Origin: Paralithodes platypus
Taxonomy: Eukaryota; Arthropoda; Malacostraca; Decapoda; Lithodidae
Direction of reading: 5' to 3'
DNA: 64,000 bases
NCBI GenBank assembly: GCA_032716605.1
Contig: CM064495.1
Coordinates: forward strand, 25,451,760 to 25,515,759
The notes under the pieces are model-generated. The model was given only the letters and a program-made list of their open reading frames with translations. It had not been told where the DNA came from and ran no database searches. The first letter of the stretch is position 1. Each line of letters begins with the position of its first letter. The translations under genes were made by a program, and so were the position numbers. Below are positions 39,712 through 51,102 of the stretch, in pieces.

Positions 39712-42700
39712 CTAGTTTTTTGGTGGTGGTGGTGGTGTTGGTGGTGGATACTTAGCCGACTGGCCAGCGTTGGCAGAAGACGAGCCCTGGCCTGGTCTGC
39801 TATAGCTGCGGCCCTTATGACCTGCAAACTTACCTTGTTTGTACCTGTACTGACCTTGGGGGGGAGGCGGACTTAGGTATCTGAAAGGGTTTTGACCCAC
39901 CCGGTTGAGCTTTTGTGACTGGCTTGGGTTTGGGAAAGTTAAAAGCAGGTTTCTTAGAAGGGGTGGGACTGTGCTTAAAGGCCTGAGCCATATTGAAAAC
40001 AGTTCTCCACACATCAGGGGACATTAACGAGGGAGTTAGCACCGGCGACATGACCACCTGGTTTGCAATTCTATCAGGGAGTTTCCTCACTAGGGACATC
40101 CTGAGGTCTTGTCTCGCCCGCACCGCCTCGAGCAAGGCTGTTCGTATATCACCCAACAACTGAATCGACGTCTGATGGAGTAATCGCCGAGATAGTTCAA
40201 CCGATCGTCTGGCTTCCGCATCCGCGATTGCCTGAGTGGACCGTAACATAGATTTCGCCACCTGGTGCGTAACAATGTACTGGGAAAAAAGTCTATACGC
40301 CTTCCCTCGTAGCCTAAACTCCCGGTATAGGTGAGCTGGTGAAGGCGTAGTGAAAGGATCTTTAAGTTCACAGAGATTGATTTTGGGGGCAGCTAAAAAC
40401 GCAAACAAAGCAGATGGGACTCCGCCGGCTGAAAAGACTGGCATAGAGAACCAAGAATGGCTGTCCTGAGGAATCTGGTGGGAGGATTTTGAGGTGAAGG
40501 TGGTTGCAAAGTTCTGAGCCTCTACTTCCCATTCCACCCAAGGTCCTGGACCCAACTGCCCCACCTTCAACACTGGGTTAGCGGCTGTGTCTGTGACCGT
40601 TTGTAAATCTAATTCTGGAGTGAGAGCTGACAGTGCTTTTATGTCATTAAAACCGTCATGCTTGGTCCAGTCAGAAAACAGCTTTGAAGCTGAGGCAGGG
40701 GGCAGTGCAGGCATAGCTGTATACACAAAAAAGTCATGGTGATAATGGTTCGGAATGGCCTTAATATTAACATCAAGTACATTACCCGCAATATCCAAGG
40801 CTCGTAACTTTCTAGATTTATTTCCTTGGATTACCCACTCTCGTGGCACTGGAAGTTCCCCTGACAAAGTGGGCTGTGCTGTCTCTGGCTTAGTTGGGGT
40901 CATTTGAACCCATGAGTCATCTGGACCGTACAAAAGGGGCATAGCTACCTTTCTTAATGGTGCTTTATCCAACGGGGGCGGATTCACATCTGTAACCACC
41001 CTTACATTAGAAGTAGTCAGTGCCGCCGCAGCAGGCCTAGCGACTATATTAGGTGATATAGGGGGAGGGTGCGGAATCTTGGTCAAAGCAATAGAAGCGA
41101 TCAGAGGCCGAACACTTGAACTCGTCATGGGAGCTCCCAGGTCCACTGTATGAGTCTCCGGCTGTTGGCCAAATTTGTTTGTGAGAGCCGTTACTAACAA
41201 ACCATCTATTTCCTCCGCCGTGACAAATTTAGTGGATGAAGAACTCAAAGGTGAATCATTCCTATCGTGCGAGTCGTCTAGAACTGAACCCGACTCTTGC
41301 ACTTCCATGTCAGAGATTATGGACACCTCATCCTTGTTATCTGGCTCATCATGAGAGGGTTCCGCCGAAGCCGGAACCTCGTCTTGGTGCCAAGTTAAAT
41401 TAGGAATGGATGATGGGATCACCTCGTCCCGGTGGACGTCCGCCCGTACCTGTGGCTCTTGAACCAAACGTGGGCCCTCATGCCCCGGTTGGGAATAACG
41501 CCATACACCTAGGCCTTGGCCCGAACTCCCTTGGGAGTCAGATACACCATCAACCCCTGAGCCCCCACTAGACTCTTCTACAGGGCGGGTGCCCGACCCC
41601 GAAAGGGGTTGAAATAGGGGAGCTATCCCCCCGCCAAAGGCGGCTTTCTAGGGCCTTTCCTAGCTGATGCGGAGAGGATTGGGTTCTAGTCATGTGGTGA
41701 TGGGCTGGTCTATCAGAGTGAGAACTGAGCGATCTCTGCCATACCCATAGCTTACTCTGACTGTTCCTTTAGCTTATATATTTTCTAGATCTCAAGTGAC
41801 GGCGTCTTTTCCGTGGATTGACCTCCCAATCTACCAAGATTGGAAGCCAAAGCGTCATATTTTTCCCTTGCCCCTCAACTGTCTCTCATAATTGCTGAGG
41901 GGCACAGGGCCCTGGGTGAGGCTTTGGTTTCCCGGGCGTTTCCGCACCCTCAGCTCCCCGCCATGGAGTGGCTTCGGTCACCCAGGCTTTATTGTGGTCG
42001 GCAGGGAGGGTTCTGTGGGGGCGCTCGGTTATGGCCTTGGAATTGCTCGGGGCCTTGGGGCTGTTCGGCCAGGCAGCTTGGGGAACAACAACAACAACAA
42101 CAGGGCGATCACTGCCTACCGAACTCTCTAACTCTAGGTATGTAATCTCCAATGGTAACCTGTCCGCCGGCAACACCCCGACCACAGTCTCTGACTCCAC
42201 TCCCGCCCCATCAGATTGAATACTAGATAAGTAGGGAGTAGAGGCAAAAAGTGAGGCACGAGGCTCCGGCGAACGCCGGGAGGCCTTTCGTTCCTTAGTA
42301 TCTTTCCTGGAAGATTTATGGCTGCGGTGTGACTTAGACTTATCACTGCTCTTAGAGTTTTCCGATCTTTTACTAGAGCTGTCCTTGGACTTTTCCTCTT
42401 TACTCCTCTTTCTAGCTGGTGAAGAGGAATGACTAGGTGGCTGTTGTCGGAGGGGCGACCTGGACCTGGACCGCGCCCGTGACGTGGAGGCTGTCACCGG
42501 GGGCGTGGGTTCACGAGGTCTTTTAGAGGGTGTAGGGACCAGAGAAAGTGCTGTACCCTGCCCAGTCTCTGCCGACTTTCGTATTGTTACTCTAGCGGGA
42601 CGTTTAATAGGGGGGTGCTCAATTAGTAATTTATCCCAAAGAATCACATTGTCACATTGCAGCGCTTTGTGAGCCACTGTTGTCGCATAACATGTCAACT

Positions 42701-42926
42701 GTTGCCTGACCTCCCTCAAAGCGACCGCCGCGGATCTACTATTGTCCCGCAACACTTTGGTACTCAATTGAGTACAGAAGGAACAGTTCCCCGTTACCCA
42801 CAAACCCCTTGAGCGATCTAAACATTTAACACATCTAATGCAAAGAGTGTGTGCAAAGATAGGGATACCTGAACAGGAGGGAGCAATACACAAGGCAAAC
42901 ACAGGGTCTATGGTAGCCATGACAGA
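39712..42926 (-). pseudogene. DIRS-1 copy 2 gag-like ORF, split by SINE-AAC
   Basis: ATG at 42920-42918 (MATIDPVFALC). The N-terminus has a Cys cluster (HTLCIRCVKCLDRSRGLW, NCSFC). An Arg/Ser-rich segment follows (RARSRSRSPLRQQ, KSHRSHKSSRKDTKERK). SINE-AAC interrupts after ESSVGSDRP. The frame resumes at about 41580 and is open from 41467 with VPREWVIQGNKSRKLRALDI, GPGPWVEWEVEAQNF, RSTQAIADAEARRSVELSRR and NMAQAFKHSPTPSKKPAFNF. A frameshift near 39835 puts the basic C-terminus (GQYRYKQGKFAGHKGRSYSR) in another frame. Probably the capsid-like/RNA-binding protein. Confidence 0.83.
41588..42100 (+). mobile_element. SINE-AAC copy 3
   Basis: A plus-strand insertion in the DIRS copy 2 gag. The head begins GGGTGCCCGACCCCGAAAGG and the tail is (AAC)n at 42085-42100. 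The target duplication ACAGGGCG flanks it. It is younger than DIRS copy 2. Confidence 0.88.
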
Positions 42927-44257
42927 CTGGTGGAAAACACGAACCCACCCCCGGTTTACTCCAGGTTCTCGAAAGTCTCGCCGGAACTCAGCCCTGGAAA
43001 AAAGAAAAATTTCCAGGAATTAATGCTCATAAGGCTACAACATGTTCGAACACAAGTGTTTTTAGACAACCCGCCGGGTAACGAGACGTAATACACAACT
43101 ATCATGGCTCGCTACGCGGAGGGTTCATTAATAAAGATTTCAGAATATCTTAACTTGTCCCAAAGATTTATGCATATCCTCTGACATAATATAAAGACCA
43201 GCATGGCTTTTTATAACTGACGCAGTCTTCCCAGTGGTGTTTTGTTAAGTTCTTACTGGAAAACCACTCTTAAAGACGCCGGCCCCCGTATTATCTCGCA
43301 GATCAAAAACTGGACAGCCTGTCTTAAATGCTAGATCTGGCTTCTCCCGAAGCGTTCTAGATCGCCGTATGTTGAAAGGCGGCGATACGTATCGTACCCC
43401 TCGAGTGTCTGGTTAACTTCACTGAATTAAACAAAACCGTTAATCCTACCCTCCCAAGGTGCAACCGCCGGGTGTGAATTTTAACGTTAACCCCAAAATT
43501 CCTAATCCCACTTCTTTGCAAAAGATCGCCGGAGAGGAAAGATCAACAAACAACCTAGTTTTACTGGCTTTGCAAAAACCGGGAAAAACTCAACTCAACA
43601 AGTGTCCGCATGAACACTTAGTTAAATGGGTAAAGCCATCCCGCCGGGAAACACAGTACGCCTGAACACAGGCCCCACCACAGAGACGCAGTCCTGGAGA
43701 GCCTCAGGCCACTAATCGCCGGGGAAAACAAGCCTTTTTTAACCACGCGTGATTAAAACTCGGCAACCCGCCGGGTTTTCATGGTGTAACCGAGAAAACC
43801 CGCCGGAAAAGGCAACCCACCCCGTTCAGATTCAATCTGAACGCACCAATAGACCGTGGAATTAGCCAAAGCACAACTAACCCAAGTCACATAAATAGTC
43901 CGAGGAATTAGCCAATACACAACTAAACCAGGACACATATATAGTCCGTGGAATTAGCCAATACACAACTAATCAGGACACACATGACACAGTAGTACAT
44001 ATTTATAACATAATTCAATAACACTTGTGCATGTGGCAAAAGCTACGAGAGGCTGGCTAGGCCTCAGCAGACGGAAAACACAGTAAACATGTCGTAATAT
44101 AAACAAAAAGCACTGAATTATATCACAACAGGAACCACCGTCAACACACCACTGTAGCAAACACTTCCCGGTAAAGGGAAGAACTGACTCGGGACCCAGA
44201 AAAAACTTCACTAAGTGAAGAAAAATACGCTGGGAACGTCAGAGAATAAACAGCTAC
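42927..44257 (-). other. Possible intron in DIRS copy 2 leader
   Basis: On minus, CTGATGAG is followed by GTAGCT (donor position, weaker than in copy 3). The acceptor TTTTCCACCAG lies 5 bases before the gag ATG. The interval holds recurring CGCCGG motifs and the 45-bp minisatellite. Confidence 0.4.
43852..43985. repeat. 45-bp minisatellite, three units (DIRS copy 2 leader)
   Basis: Three tandem units start at about 43852, 43898 and 43943. They share CCGTGGAATTAGCCAA and ACACAACTAA. Copy 3 carries two units at 52186-52278. Confidence 0.85.
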
Positions 44258-44576
44258 CTCATCAGAAAGATAAAAGGCAGCAATAATAACGCGTAATGAA
44301 AGCCGCCTGCATAACAAAGCTAGCTACCCGTGAAAAAGTTCACATGTCCACAACAGGACCACGAGGGTACACCCGAAATAGATGCCCCAAACACACGACC
44401 CAAAATACACTGCACTGCGGGCAACCTGCCCAGGACCCTCCTGCTACGCATATCCTAACCTTACTCGAAACATCCCGGAGTAAACCAATGAGAAAAAACT
44501 CACTAGGGACGCAACAAATGCGGAACGAGCAGAGCGTGGGGAGGCACGTCCGGGTCAGTTGAGCGCAGAGCAGAGA

Positions 44577-44858
44577 AGGAAGAATGACGCCTGAGTCAGC
44601 GTCTGGTCAAAGATCCACACAAGTACATCCACGAGTATATGGAAAGCTTATGAATAGTTATTCTTATTTTCTTTTTCTTTTTTATTTGTTACAAAGTTTT
44701 TTCGTAGTGAGAACCCAATTTCATAATGACTGAACCATGAGTGAGGTTGCGTGAATAAGAATAACTATCCAATAAGCTTTCCATCATATCGTGGATGTAC
44801 TTGTGTGGATCTCTGACCAGACGCTGATTCAGGCGTCATTCTTCCTTCACTGACATAT
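44577..44858. repeat. Fused truncated inverted repeats at the DIRS copy 2/copy 3 junction
   Basis: 44577-44753 is the inner part of the copy 2 5' inverted repeat (GGAAGAATGACGCC... to GAGGTTGCGTG). 44754-44858 is the inner part of the copy 3 3' inverted repeat in the opposite orientation (AATAAGAATAACTATCC... to GGCGTCATTCTTCC). The outer halves and the palindrome arms between them are absent. Confidence 0.85.
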
Positions 44859-44922
44859 CAAGTAAACCAAAATCCTCAATACATCAACGAATGGGAAGGG
44901 GACGGTCGGGAGGGCCCCAGTC

Positions 44923-45018
44923 GTCAATGATTACGCGGCCACTACTAAATATTAGGTTTTCTTTATCTCCTTACAGGAGTCAAACCTATAATTTATTAGT
45001 GGCCCCTCCATCATTGAC
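44923..45018. repeat. DIRS terminal palindrome (copy 3)
   Basis: Third copy of the palindrome, complete, with the central CTCCTTACAGGAG hairpin. One arm has ACGCGGCCAC where the others have ACGGGGCCAC. Confidence 0.85.
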
Positions 45019-45596
45019 GAACATGCCTGATTTCTAAGACTGGAGGGGGACATTCGTAATCATATCATAACTCTAGAAAAGCAGATAATAAAAACAACCA
45101 CATAGTATTCTTACTTTTGAAAATATATTTAACAACGGCGTAGGCCGTAAAAATACAAGAAAAAGGGGGTTCAGGCAGGTGCGTGCTTCAAAGAAGCCTG
45201 CCTGACAAAAAAAAATGGGTAACCCTGAAGATTCTGAACACAGATCTGTAGTTACAAAGGCACCCCACTCAACGAGTGGTGACAAAAAATAACAAGTTAT
45301 AAGTTTATATGTGCACATAATAAACCCCAACATAAACTTGGAGATAAATTGCAAAGGAACTCCATTATTCTAATATTAAATTGCTTTCGCAGCTAAACTA
45401 CTCTAACAACACCGTTGTTTTGTACTTAACATTGTACTAGCACAATTTCTCACTGAGAAATTTTCATATCACATTTTAACCTTAAATTGTATCACAGCTC
45501 TCATACTCCGGCGGGGTCTAGGGTGTCCTATGTCAACTGACTGCACCCCCCCCCCCCCTTTCCCATGAAAGTAAACAAAAGTGACTGCAGGGCCAC

Positions 45597-46570
45597 CTAG
45601 ACCCTCTGCCTTAAAGCTATACATGGTAAGGAAGGTTTGTCTAGAGCAACTGACAAGTATCTAGACAGAAACGTATGATTAGACGCCCACAACTGCGTGG
45701 ACGCTATGTCTTCAACTGAAATTTTTTTCAGGAAACGTAAAGAGGCTGCCCATTTGCGTAAATCGTGGGCCCGACCCACAACGCCGGGATTACTTTCTTT
45801 AATGACTTCTACCAGAAGAGAGGCTAATCGCCGTTTAAGTAAGCGTTTACCCGTACTTGCTACCCATAAAGCACCTTGGGGGTTTCGAGGAGCTACTCTC
45901 AAATATTTGGTTAGAGCTTGCACTGGACATAAATTATGATGCACCTTTCCCCTTTTTAACGCCGGCACCGTGAACTCAGAAAACACGTGTGCACTATGCT
46001 CATTCTTGGCTACAAAACCTGGGGAGGGTGCAATGGAAATACATTCATTAAGTCTACCAAACCTAAGACAATTAGGTGTGTTGCTCATCGCCGCCAGCTC
46101 AGACACTCTGTTTCCGGTGGCCAAAGCCAAAAGGAAAACCGCCTTTTTTAAGAGTAATGCAAAGTCTGCAGTATTTTGGTACAGACGAGAGTGAAGCAAA
46201 GACAAAGCTTTGTCCAGAGACCAAGTAGGCATGAGCTGACGGGGAGGTGGGCGTAGTTTAAAACATGCTCATAAAACCTGTTTCCTCCGCCACCGGTATG
46301 GAAAGACCCGTAAGGTCTAAAAAGGGCACTCTAATCGCAGTTAAGTGATTTTTTAATGTTACCACAGATAAACGTTTCTGCTCAAACAGATAATTCAAAT
46401 AATTAAAAACTAATGCCACTGAGGGTACAGTTTGTTCTGTCCTAACGATCCAAGAAGTAAAGGCTTGCCAATGTGATTGATACTGTCGTTTTGTAGACTG
46501 AGTATATTGATTGAGTAATTTATTGGTCACATCTCTACCGTATGGTGCTAGCCACTTGGCCTCCTGAATG
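45597..46570 (-). pseudogene. DIRS-1 copy 3 tyrosine recombinase, one frameshift
   Basis: On minus: WLAPYGRDVTNKLLNQYTQS, a 2-bp deletion at about 46267 (GAGCATG where copy 1 has GAGAGCGTG), then MPTWSLDKALSLLHSRL, ATGNRVSELAAM (Arg), GRAHDLRKWAAS (His-x-x-Arg) and FLSRYLSV (Tyr). All catalytic residues are encoded but in two frames. It is very close to copy 1, which is undamaged at this site. Confidence 0.88.
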
Positions 46571-48338
46571 TCCATAATGCAAAAGTCAGCGAGGTCGCTA
46601 GGTTGCCAATCGTGTCTAAGTGGAAATACCCGACCGGGAGCGATACCGGGTCCGGGCACCACATTTTCAATTGCTGGTACCACAACTGCGCCGGCCACAG
46701 TGGCGCGATTAGCGAGACTAAGCCTCGATAATCTCGTAGTTTGTTCACTACGTGGCACATTAGTGACGCATCTGGCGGTGGAAACAGATAGATGGAGCTC
46801 CATCTGTTCCAGTCTGTCACTAGGGCGTCTGGCCCCCCTGCCGGCGTTTTCGCCCGGCGGGTGAGGTATAGAGGGAGTTTGTGAGTGTCCTCGGACGCAA
46901 AAAGATCCACTTGTGGATGGGAGAGCTCTGCAATCATTAGGTTGAAAATGGGTTGCTTGAGCTCCCATTCTACTGTCGTGCTCTGTCTCCGGGACAGAGC
47001 GTCTGCCCAGACGTTCGCTACGCCTGGGAGATAAGATGCGTGAAGATAAATATCTAGACTGTTGGCTAGAGCAAAAATCTCTTCCGACACGTTTAGCAAC
47101 TTCCTTGACCTCGTTGACCCTTGTTTCTGAATACAGTGAACTGCATTCAGATTGTCCATTCTGAAGGCCACCGACTTGCCCCGTAACGCCGGGCCGTGAG
47201 CCTGAAGGAAATACAAGGGGACTAGTAATTCTTTGACATTGATGTGCGAGATTTCTAAGTGGGACCAAAGCCCCTGACCCTGGTGCCCCTGATTTGACTG
47301 AAATCCCCACCCTATTGTGCCTGACGCATCCGTGTCTACCCATACCGTTGGTGGAGGAGAGGTCCATGACATTATTGAGTGCAATGTTTCCCTCTTCGCC
47401 CAGACCGCTAGTAAGGTGTGGATTAATTTCGGGATGGGCCATAATTTTCCCGCCGGTAAGAGCGGGAAATATTTGTTGCCTTCCAATATTAATCGTTTTA
47501 CTTTCAACCGGCCCAACTTGACAGTTAGTTGAATCCAGTTGAGAGAGCCGACCAGAGACTCCCAGACCCTTCGCGTCGTAGTCAGACTGTGAAGAAACCT
47601 GAACAGTTTCCTGCGAAACCTGTTGCGATTGTCCACACTCTGACTCAGAGTGAGAGCGGCGGTGTCCCAGACCAGCCCTATCCACTGAATTACTCGTGAG
47701 GGAACAAGGTTTGACTTTACCAGATTTACCTTGAAGCCTAGAGTTTTGACATGATTTAAAATGATATTGACATGTTTTATGCATAATTGTTGTGTCTCTG
47801 CCACCACCAGCCAGTCGTCCAGATACCACAACACTCTGATCCCTTGTTTTAACAATGGCATCAGGGCTTGCCGGACTAGTTTTGTGAATAATCGAGGTGC
47901 CAGGTTCAAGCCGAACGGCATCCTCTGAAAAACAAAATTTTGGTGCCTGATCCGTAAGGCCAAAAACCTTTGAAATCTTTTGTTGACCGATACGTGCCAA
48001 TAGGCGTCTGTCAGGTCTAGTGAACACATCCAACCTCCCGGCGGAAGTGTTAGCCTGATTTGGTGTACTGTTAACATTCTGAAAGATTCGTTGTGAATGT
48101 GAAGATTCAGATAAGACAGGTCTACGACCGGCCTCATCTGAACACTGTCCCTTTTGGGAACCAAAAATAGTTTGGACGTGAATACAGGGTAATTTGGGGG
48201 GACCGGGATGATGACATTCTTGGCAATCATTTCCTGGGCTAGTGACTCCACCTCTAAAGAAACAAAATTCGCCGTTGTCGGCTGACGTAATCGAGGTCGC
48301 CGGAGCCACTGCCAAGTGATGCCTTTGCGTGCCACCAT
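46548..48338 (-). CDS. DIRS-1 copy 3 reverse transcriptase / RNase H
   Basis: The frame is open for 596 codons from MVARKGITWQW. RT motifs: VFTSKLFLVPKRDSVQMRPV, MCSLDLTDAYWHVSVN, RMPFGLNLAPRLF, VLWYLDDWLVV. RNase H: VWVDTDASGTIGWG, INVKELLVP, FRMDNLNAV, NVWADALSRR. No internal lesion is seen, but upstream of the ATG the sequence lacks 7 bp relative to copy 2 (near 48340), so its natural N-terminus may be shortened. A second frame (46258-48315) is open throughout. Confidence 0.9.
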   Translation of the reverse strand: MVARKGITWQWLRRPRLRQPTTANFVSLEVESLAQEMIAKNVIIPVPPNYPVFTSKLFLVPKRDSVQMRPVVDLSYLNLHIHNESFRMLTVHQIRLTLPPGGWMCSLDLTDAYWHVSVNKRFQRFLALRIRHQNFVFQRMPFGLNLAPRLFTKLVRQALMPLLKQGIRVLWYLDDWLVVAETQQLCIKHVNIILNHVKTLGFKVNLVKSNLVPSRVIQWIGLVWDTAALTLSQSVDNRNRFRRKLFRFLHSLTTTRRVWESLVGSLNWIQLTVKLGRLKVKRLILEGNKYFPLLPAGKLWPIPKLIHTLLAVWAKRETLHSIMSWTSPPPTVWVDTDASGTIGWGFQSNQGHQGQGLWSHLEISHINVKELLVPLYFLQAHGPALRGKSVAFRMDNLNAVHCIQKQGSTRSRKLLNVSEEIFALANSLDIYLHASYLPGVANVWADALSRRQSTTVEWELKQPIFNLMIAELSHPQVDLFASEDTHKLPLYLTRRAKTPAGGPDALVTDWNRWSSIYLFPPPDASLMCHVVNKLRDYRGLVSLIAPLWPAQLWYQQLKMWCPDPVSLPVGYFHLDTIGNLATSLTFALWTFRRPSG

Positions 48339-48461
48339 CCGTGTTTAACGGCCATGCTTGGTGACACGTTCGGAACGACCCAGTTAGCAGACAAGGGTTC
48401 GCCGGCTGTACTACCCTCGGTTCCTCCGGCCTTAAGGTAGGCGCCGGGAGTGAGAGAGACT

Positions 48462-51085
48462 TTAGTTTTTTGATGGTGGGGTTGGTGCTGGCCGCTTCGC
48501 TGGCTGGCTGGTGTTGGCCGAAGACTGGCCCTGACCTGGTTTATTTTGGCCGCGTCCTCTCTGACCTGAAAACCTACTCTGTCTATGCCTGTACTGACCC
48601 TGGGGGGAGTGGGAGGACTTAGGCGGAAGAAAAGGTTTAGATCCCCCTGGCTGAGCTTTAGTAGTAGGCCTGGGTTTGGGGAAGTTAAATGCAGGTTTCT
48701 TAGAAGGGGTGGGACTGTGCTTAACGGCCTGTGCCATATTGAACACTGTTCGCCACACTTCAGGGGTCATTAAAGAGGGAGTAAGCACTGGTGACATAAC
48801 CACCTGATTAGCAATGCGATCAGGTAGCTTGCGAACTAACGACAACCTAAGATCTTGTCGTGCTCGTACCGCCTCAAGCAAGACGGTACGTATGTCACCC
48901 AAGGATTGGATTGACGACTGAAGAATCAGTCGCCGGGATAACTCAACCGATCTTCGAGCATCCGCATCTGCGATTGCCTGAGTGGACCGTAGTAAAGACT
49001 TAGCCACCTGCTGAGATACTATGTACTGCGAGAACAGGCGAAAAGCTTTTCCCCGTAGCCTAGATTCTCTGTCTAGGTGAGTAGGGGTAGGGGTAGTGAA
49101 CGGGTCCTTCAGCTCACAAAGATTAATCTTAGGGGCAGCTAGAAATTAAAACAAAGCTGACGGGACTCCGCCGGCAGAACCCACCGGCATGGAGAACCAT
49201 GAATGAGTATCCTGAGGTATCTGGTGGGAAGATTTAGAAGTGAAAGTGGTTGCAAAGTTTTGAGCCTCTACCTCCCAATCTACCCAAGGTCCTGGTCCCA
49301 ACTGTCCCACCTTCAAAACTGGATTAGCTGCGTTGTCTGTGACGGTCTGTAAATCTAGTTCAGGAGTGAGAGCTGACAGAGTCTTAATATCATTAAACCC
49401 ATCCAGCTTAGACCAGTCTGAAAATAGTTTTGAAGCTGAGGCAGGGGGTAAAGCAGGCTTAGAAGCATACACAAAATAATCTTGGTGATAATAACTAGGT
49501 ATAGCCTTGATGTTTACGTCCAGAACATTACCCAAAGTATCCACGGCCCTTAATTTCTTTGACTTATTGCCCTGGATGACCCACTCACGCGGTACCGGGA
49601 GTTCCCCTGACAAAGTAGGTTGGGCAAGCTCTGGTTTAGAGGAGTTCAAAAGAACCCATGACTCGTCTGGCCCATAAAGTAAGGGCATAGCTACCTTTCT
49701 AAGAGGCGCTTTGTCTAGAGGGGGTGGATTGACATCCGTTATGACCCTGACATTTGAAGTTGTCAATGCCGCCGTAGCAGGCCTCGTGATCCCTGAGGTT
49801 AACAAAGTGGGAGGGTTAGTGATCTTAGATAAATCAATCGAAGTCATCAGAGGCCGTACCGTAGAACTTGTCTTGGGAGCCCCCAAGTCCATTGTGGGGT
49901 TTTCCTGTTGTTGGCCAAAAAATTTAGATAAAGCATGAGTAAGCAGCCCATTAATTTCTTGTGCCGTAACAAACTGGTTTGATGAAGAACTTACAGGTGA
50001 ATCATTAGTATCCTGTGCGGCGTCCAAGCCTGAGCCTGACCCTTGTCCTTCCATCTCCGAAATTATAGAAACTTCGTCTTTCTCCTGATCCTCCTGAGAA
50101 GACCCCGCCGAGGCAGGGGTACCTTGTTGCCAAGATAAGTCTGGGATAGAGGATGGGATCGCCGCGTCCCTGTGGACATCGGCTACTGTGTGACTCGTTT
50201 GAGTCGGACGTGGGTGGTCAGACCCTGGTTGAGCAAACCGCCAAACACCGAGGCCCTGGCCTACACTCTCTTGAGAGTCTGAAACATTCTCAATTACTGA
50301 ACCCCCTGAACTTTCCAATTCCAGGGTTAAAATATTAAGTGGCAAATCCTCTTTTGGGACAGGCGCTGCACTGGACTCTTGGGCCTTAACACAAACTCTG
50401 TCTGGGGTAGAGGTACGATGAGATGCACTAGAAGTTGGTGAATGTCGAGAGGACTTCCGTTTATGTGAATCCTTTTTAGAGGATTTATGGCTACGGTGTG
50501 ACCGCGAACTAATCTTAGATCTGGAGGAATCCTCGCCGTGACCACTGGTGGAACCTTCCGTCCTACTCTTCTTACTCGCCGGTGAAGAGGCACGACTAGA
50601 TGACTGGTGTCTAAGAGGAGACCTAGACCGGGATCTCGCCCGAGACGAGGAGGCGGATACCGGGGGTGTAGGCTCCCTTGGGCGTTTAGGTGTAACAGCA
50701 GAGGATACAGAACCCTGACCAGTCTCCGCCGGCTTAATACTCGTGACTCTAGAGGAACGTTTAGGGGGAGGGTGTTCGGAGAGCAATCTATCCCAAAGTG
50801 GGACGTTGTCACATTGAAGTGATTTATGGGCAACAATGGTAGTGTAGGCTGACATCTGTTGCCTAACCTCTCTCAACGCTACCGCCGCGGTCTTATCATT
50901 ATCACAAAGGACCTTTAAAGCTAATTGGGAGCAAAAAGAACAATTACGCATAACCCAGAGACCCCTTGAACGGTCTAGACATTTAACACACCTTATGCAA
51001 CGGGTATGCGCAAAAATAGGGATACCAGCACAAGCAGGGGTAGTGCACAAAGCAAAAACTGGGGCCACAGTAGCCATGACAGAGA
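48462..51085 (-). pseudogene. DIRS-1 copy 3 gag-like ORF, one premature stop
   Basis: ATG at 51077. The N-terminal Cys cluster (CTTPACAGIPIFAHTRCIRC, CVKCLDRSRGLW, NCSFC) and an SR-rich block (RARSRSRSPLRHQ, RSHRSHKSSKKDSHKRKSSR) are followed by an acidic spacer. The conserved core is VPREWVIQGNKSKKLRAVDT, HQDYFVYASKPALPPASASK, LDGFNDIKTLSALTPELDLQ, GPGPWVDWEVEAQNF. TAA at about 49146-49148 interrupts before FLAAPKINLCELKDPF. The rest stays in frame to a Pro/Lys end (PAPTPPSKN) at 48462. No zinc knuckle is seen. Function is inferred from position. Confidence 0.85.
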
Positions 51086-51102
51086 CTGGTGGGAGGAAAC
51101 TA

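Larger units (their letters stand above)
35723..44753 (-). mobile_element. DIRS-1 copy 2, near full length
   Basis: In coding order on minus: inverted terminal repeat (44753-44577, outer part missing), 5' leader with a minisatellite and GC-rich hairpins, gag-like ORF (split by SINE-AAC), RT/RNase H, tyrosine recombinase, a C18 tract (36785-36802), terminal palindrome (36151-36246), inverted repeat (about 36110-35790) and a final palindrome arm ending at AAATT (35723-35727). It is fused head-to-tail to copy 3. All three ORFs carry lesions. Confidence 0.9.

Noticed and set aside
41840..42145. Poly-Gln/poly-Asn/poly-Thr/poly-Val 'proteins' in the AAC repeats (also near 22000 and 55400)
   Set aside because: These are translations of the (AAC)n tail and GC-rich body of SINE-AAC. 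They carry no evolutionary or domain signal.
43000..44570. Hypothetical short genes in the DIRS leaders (also 51100-52850)
   Set aside because: The short frames are not conserved between copies 2 and 3. The interval is better explained as noncoding leader or intron.
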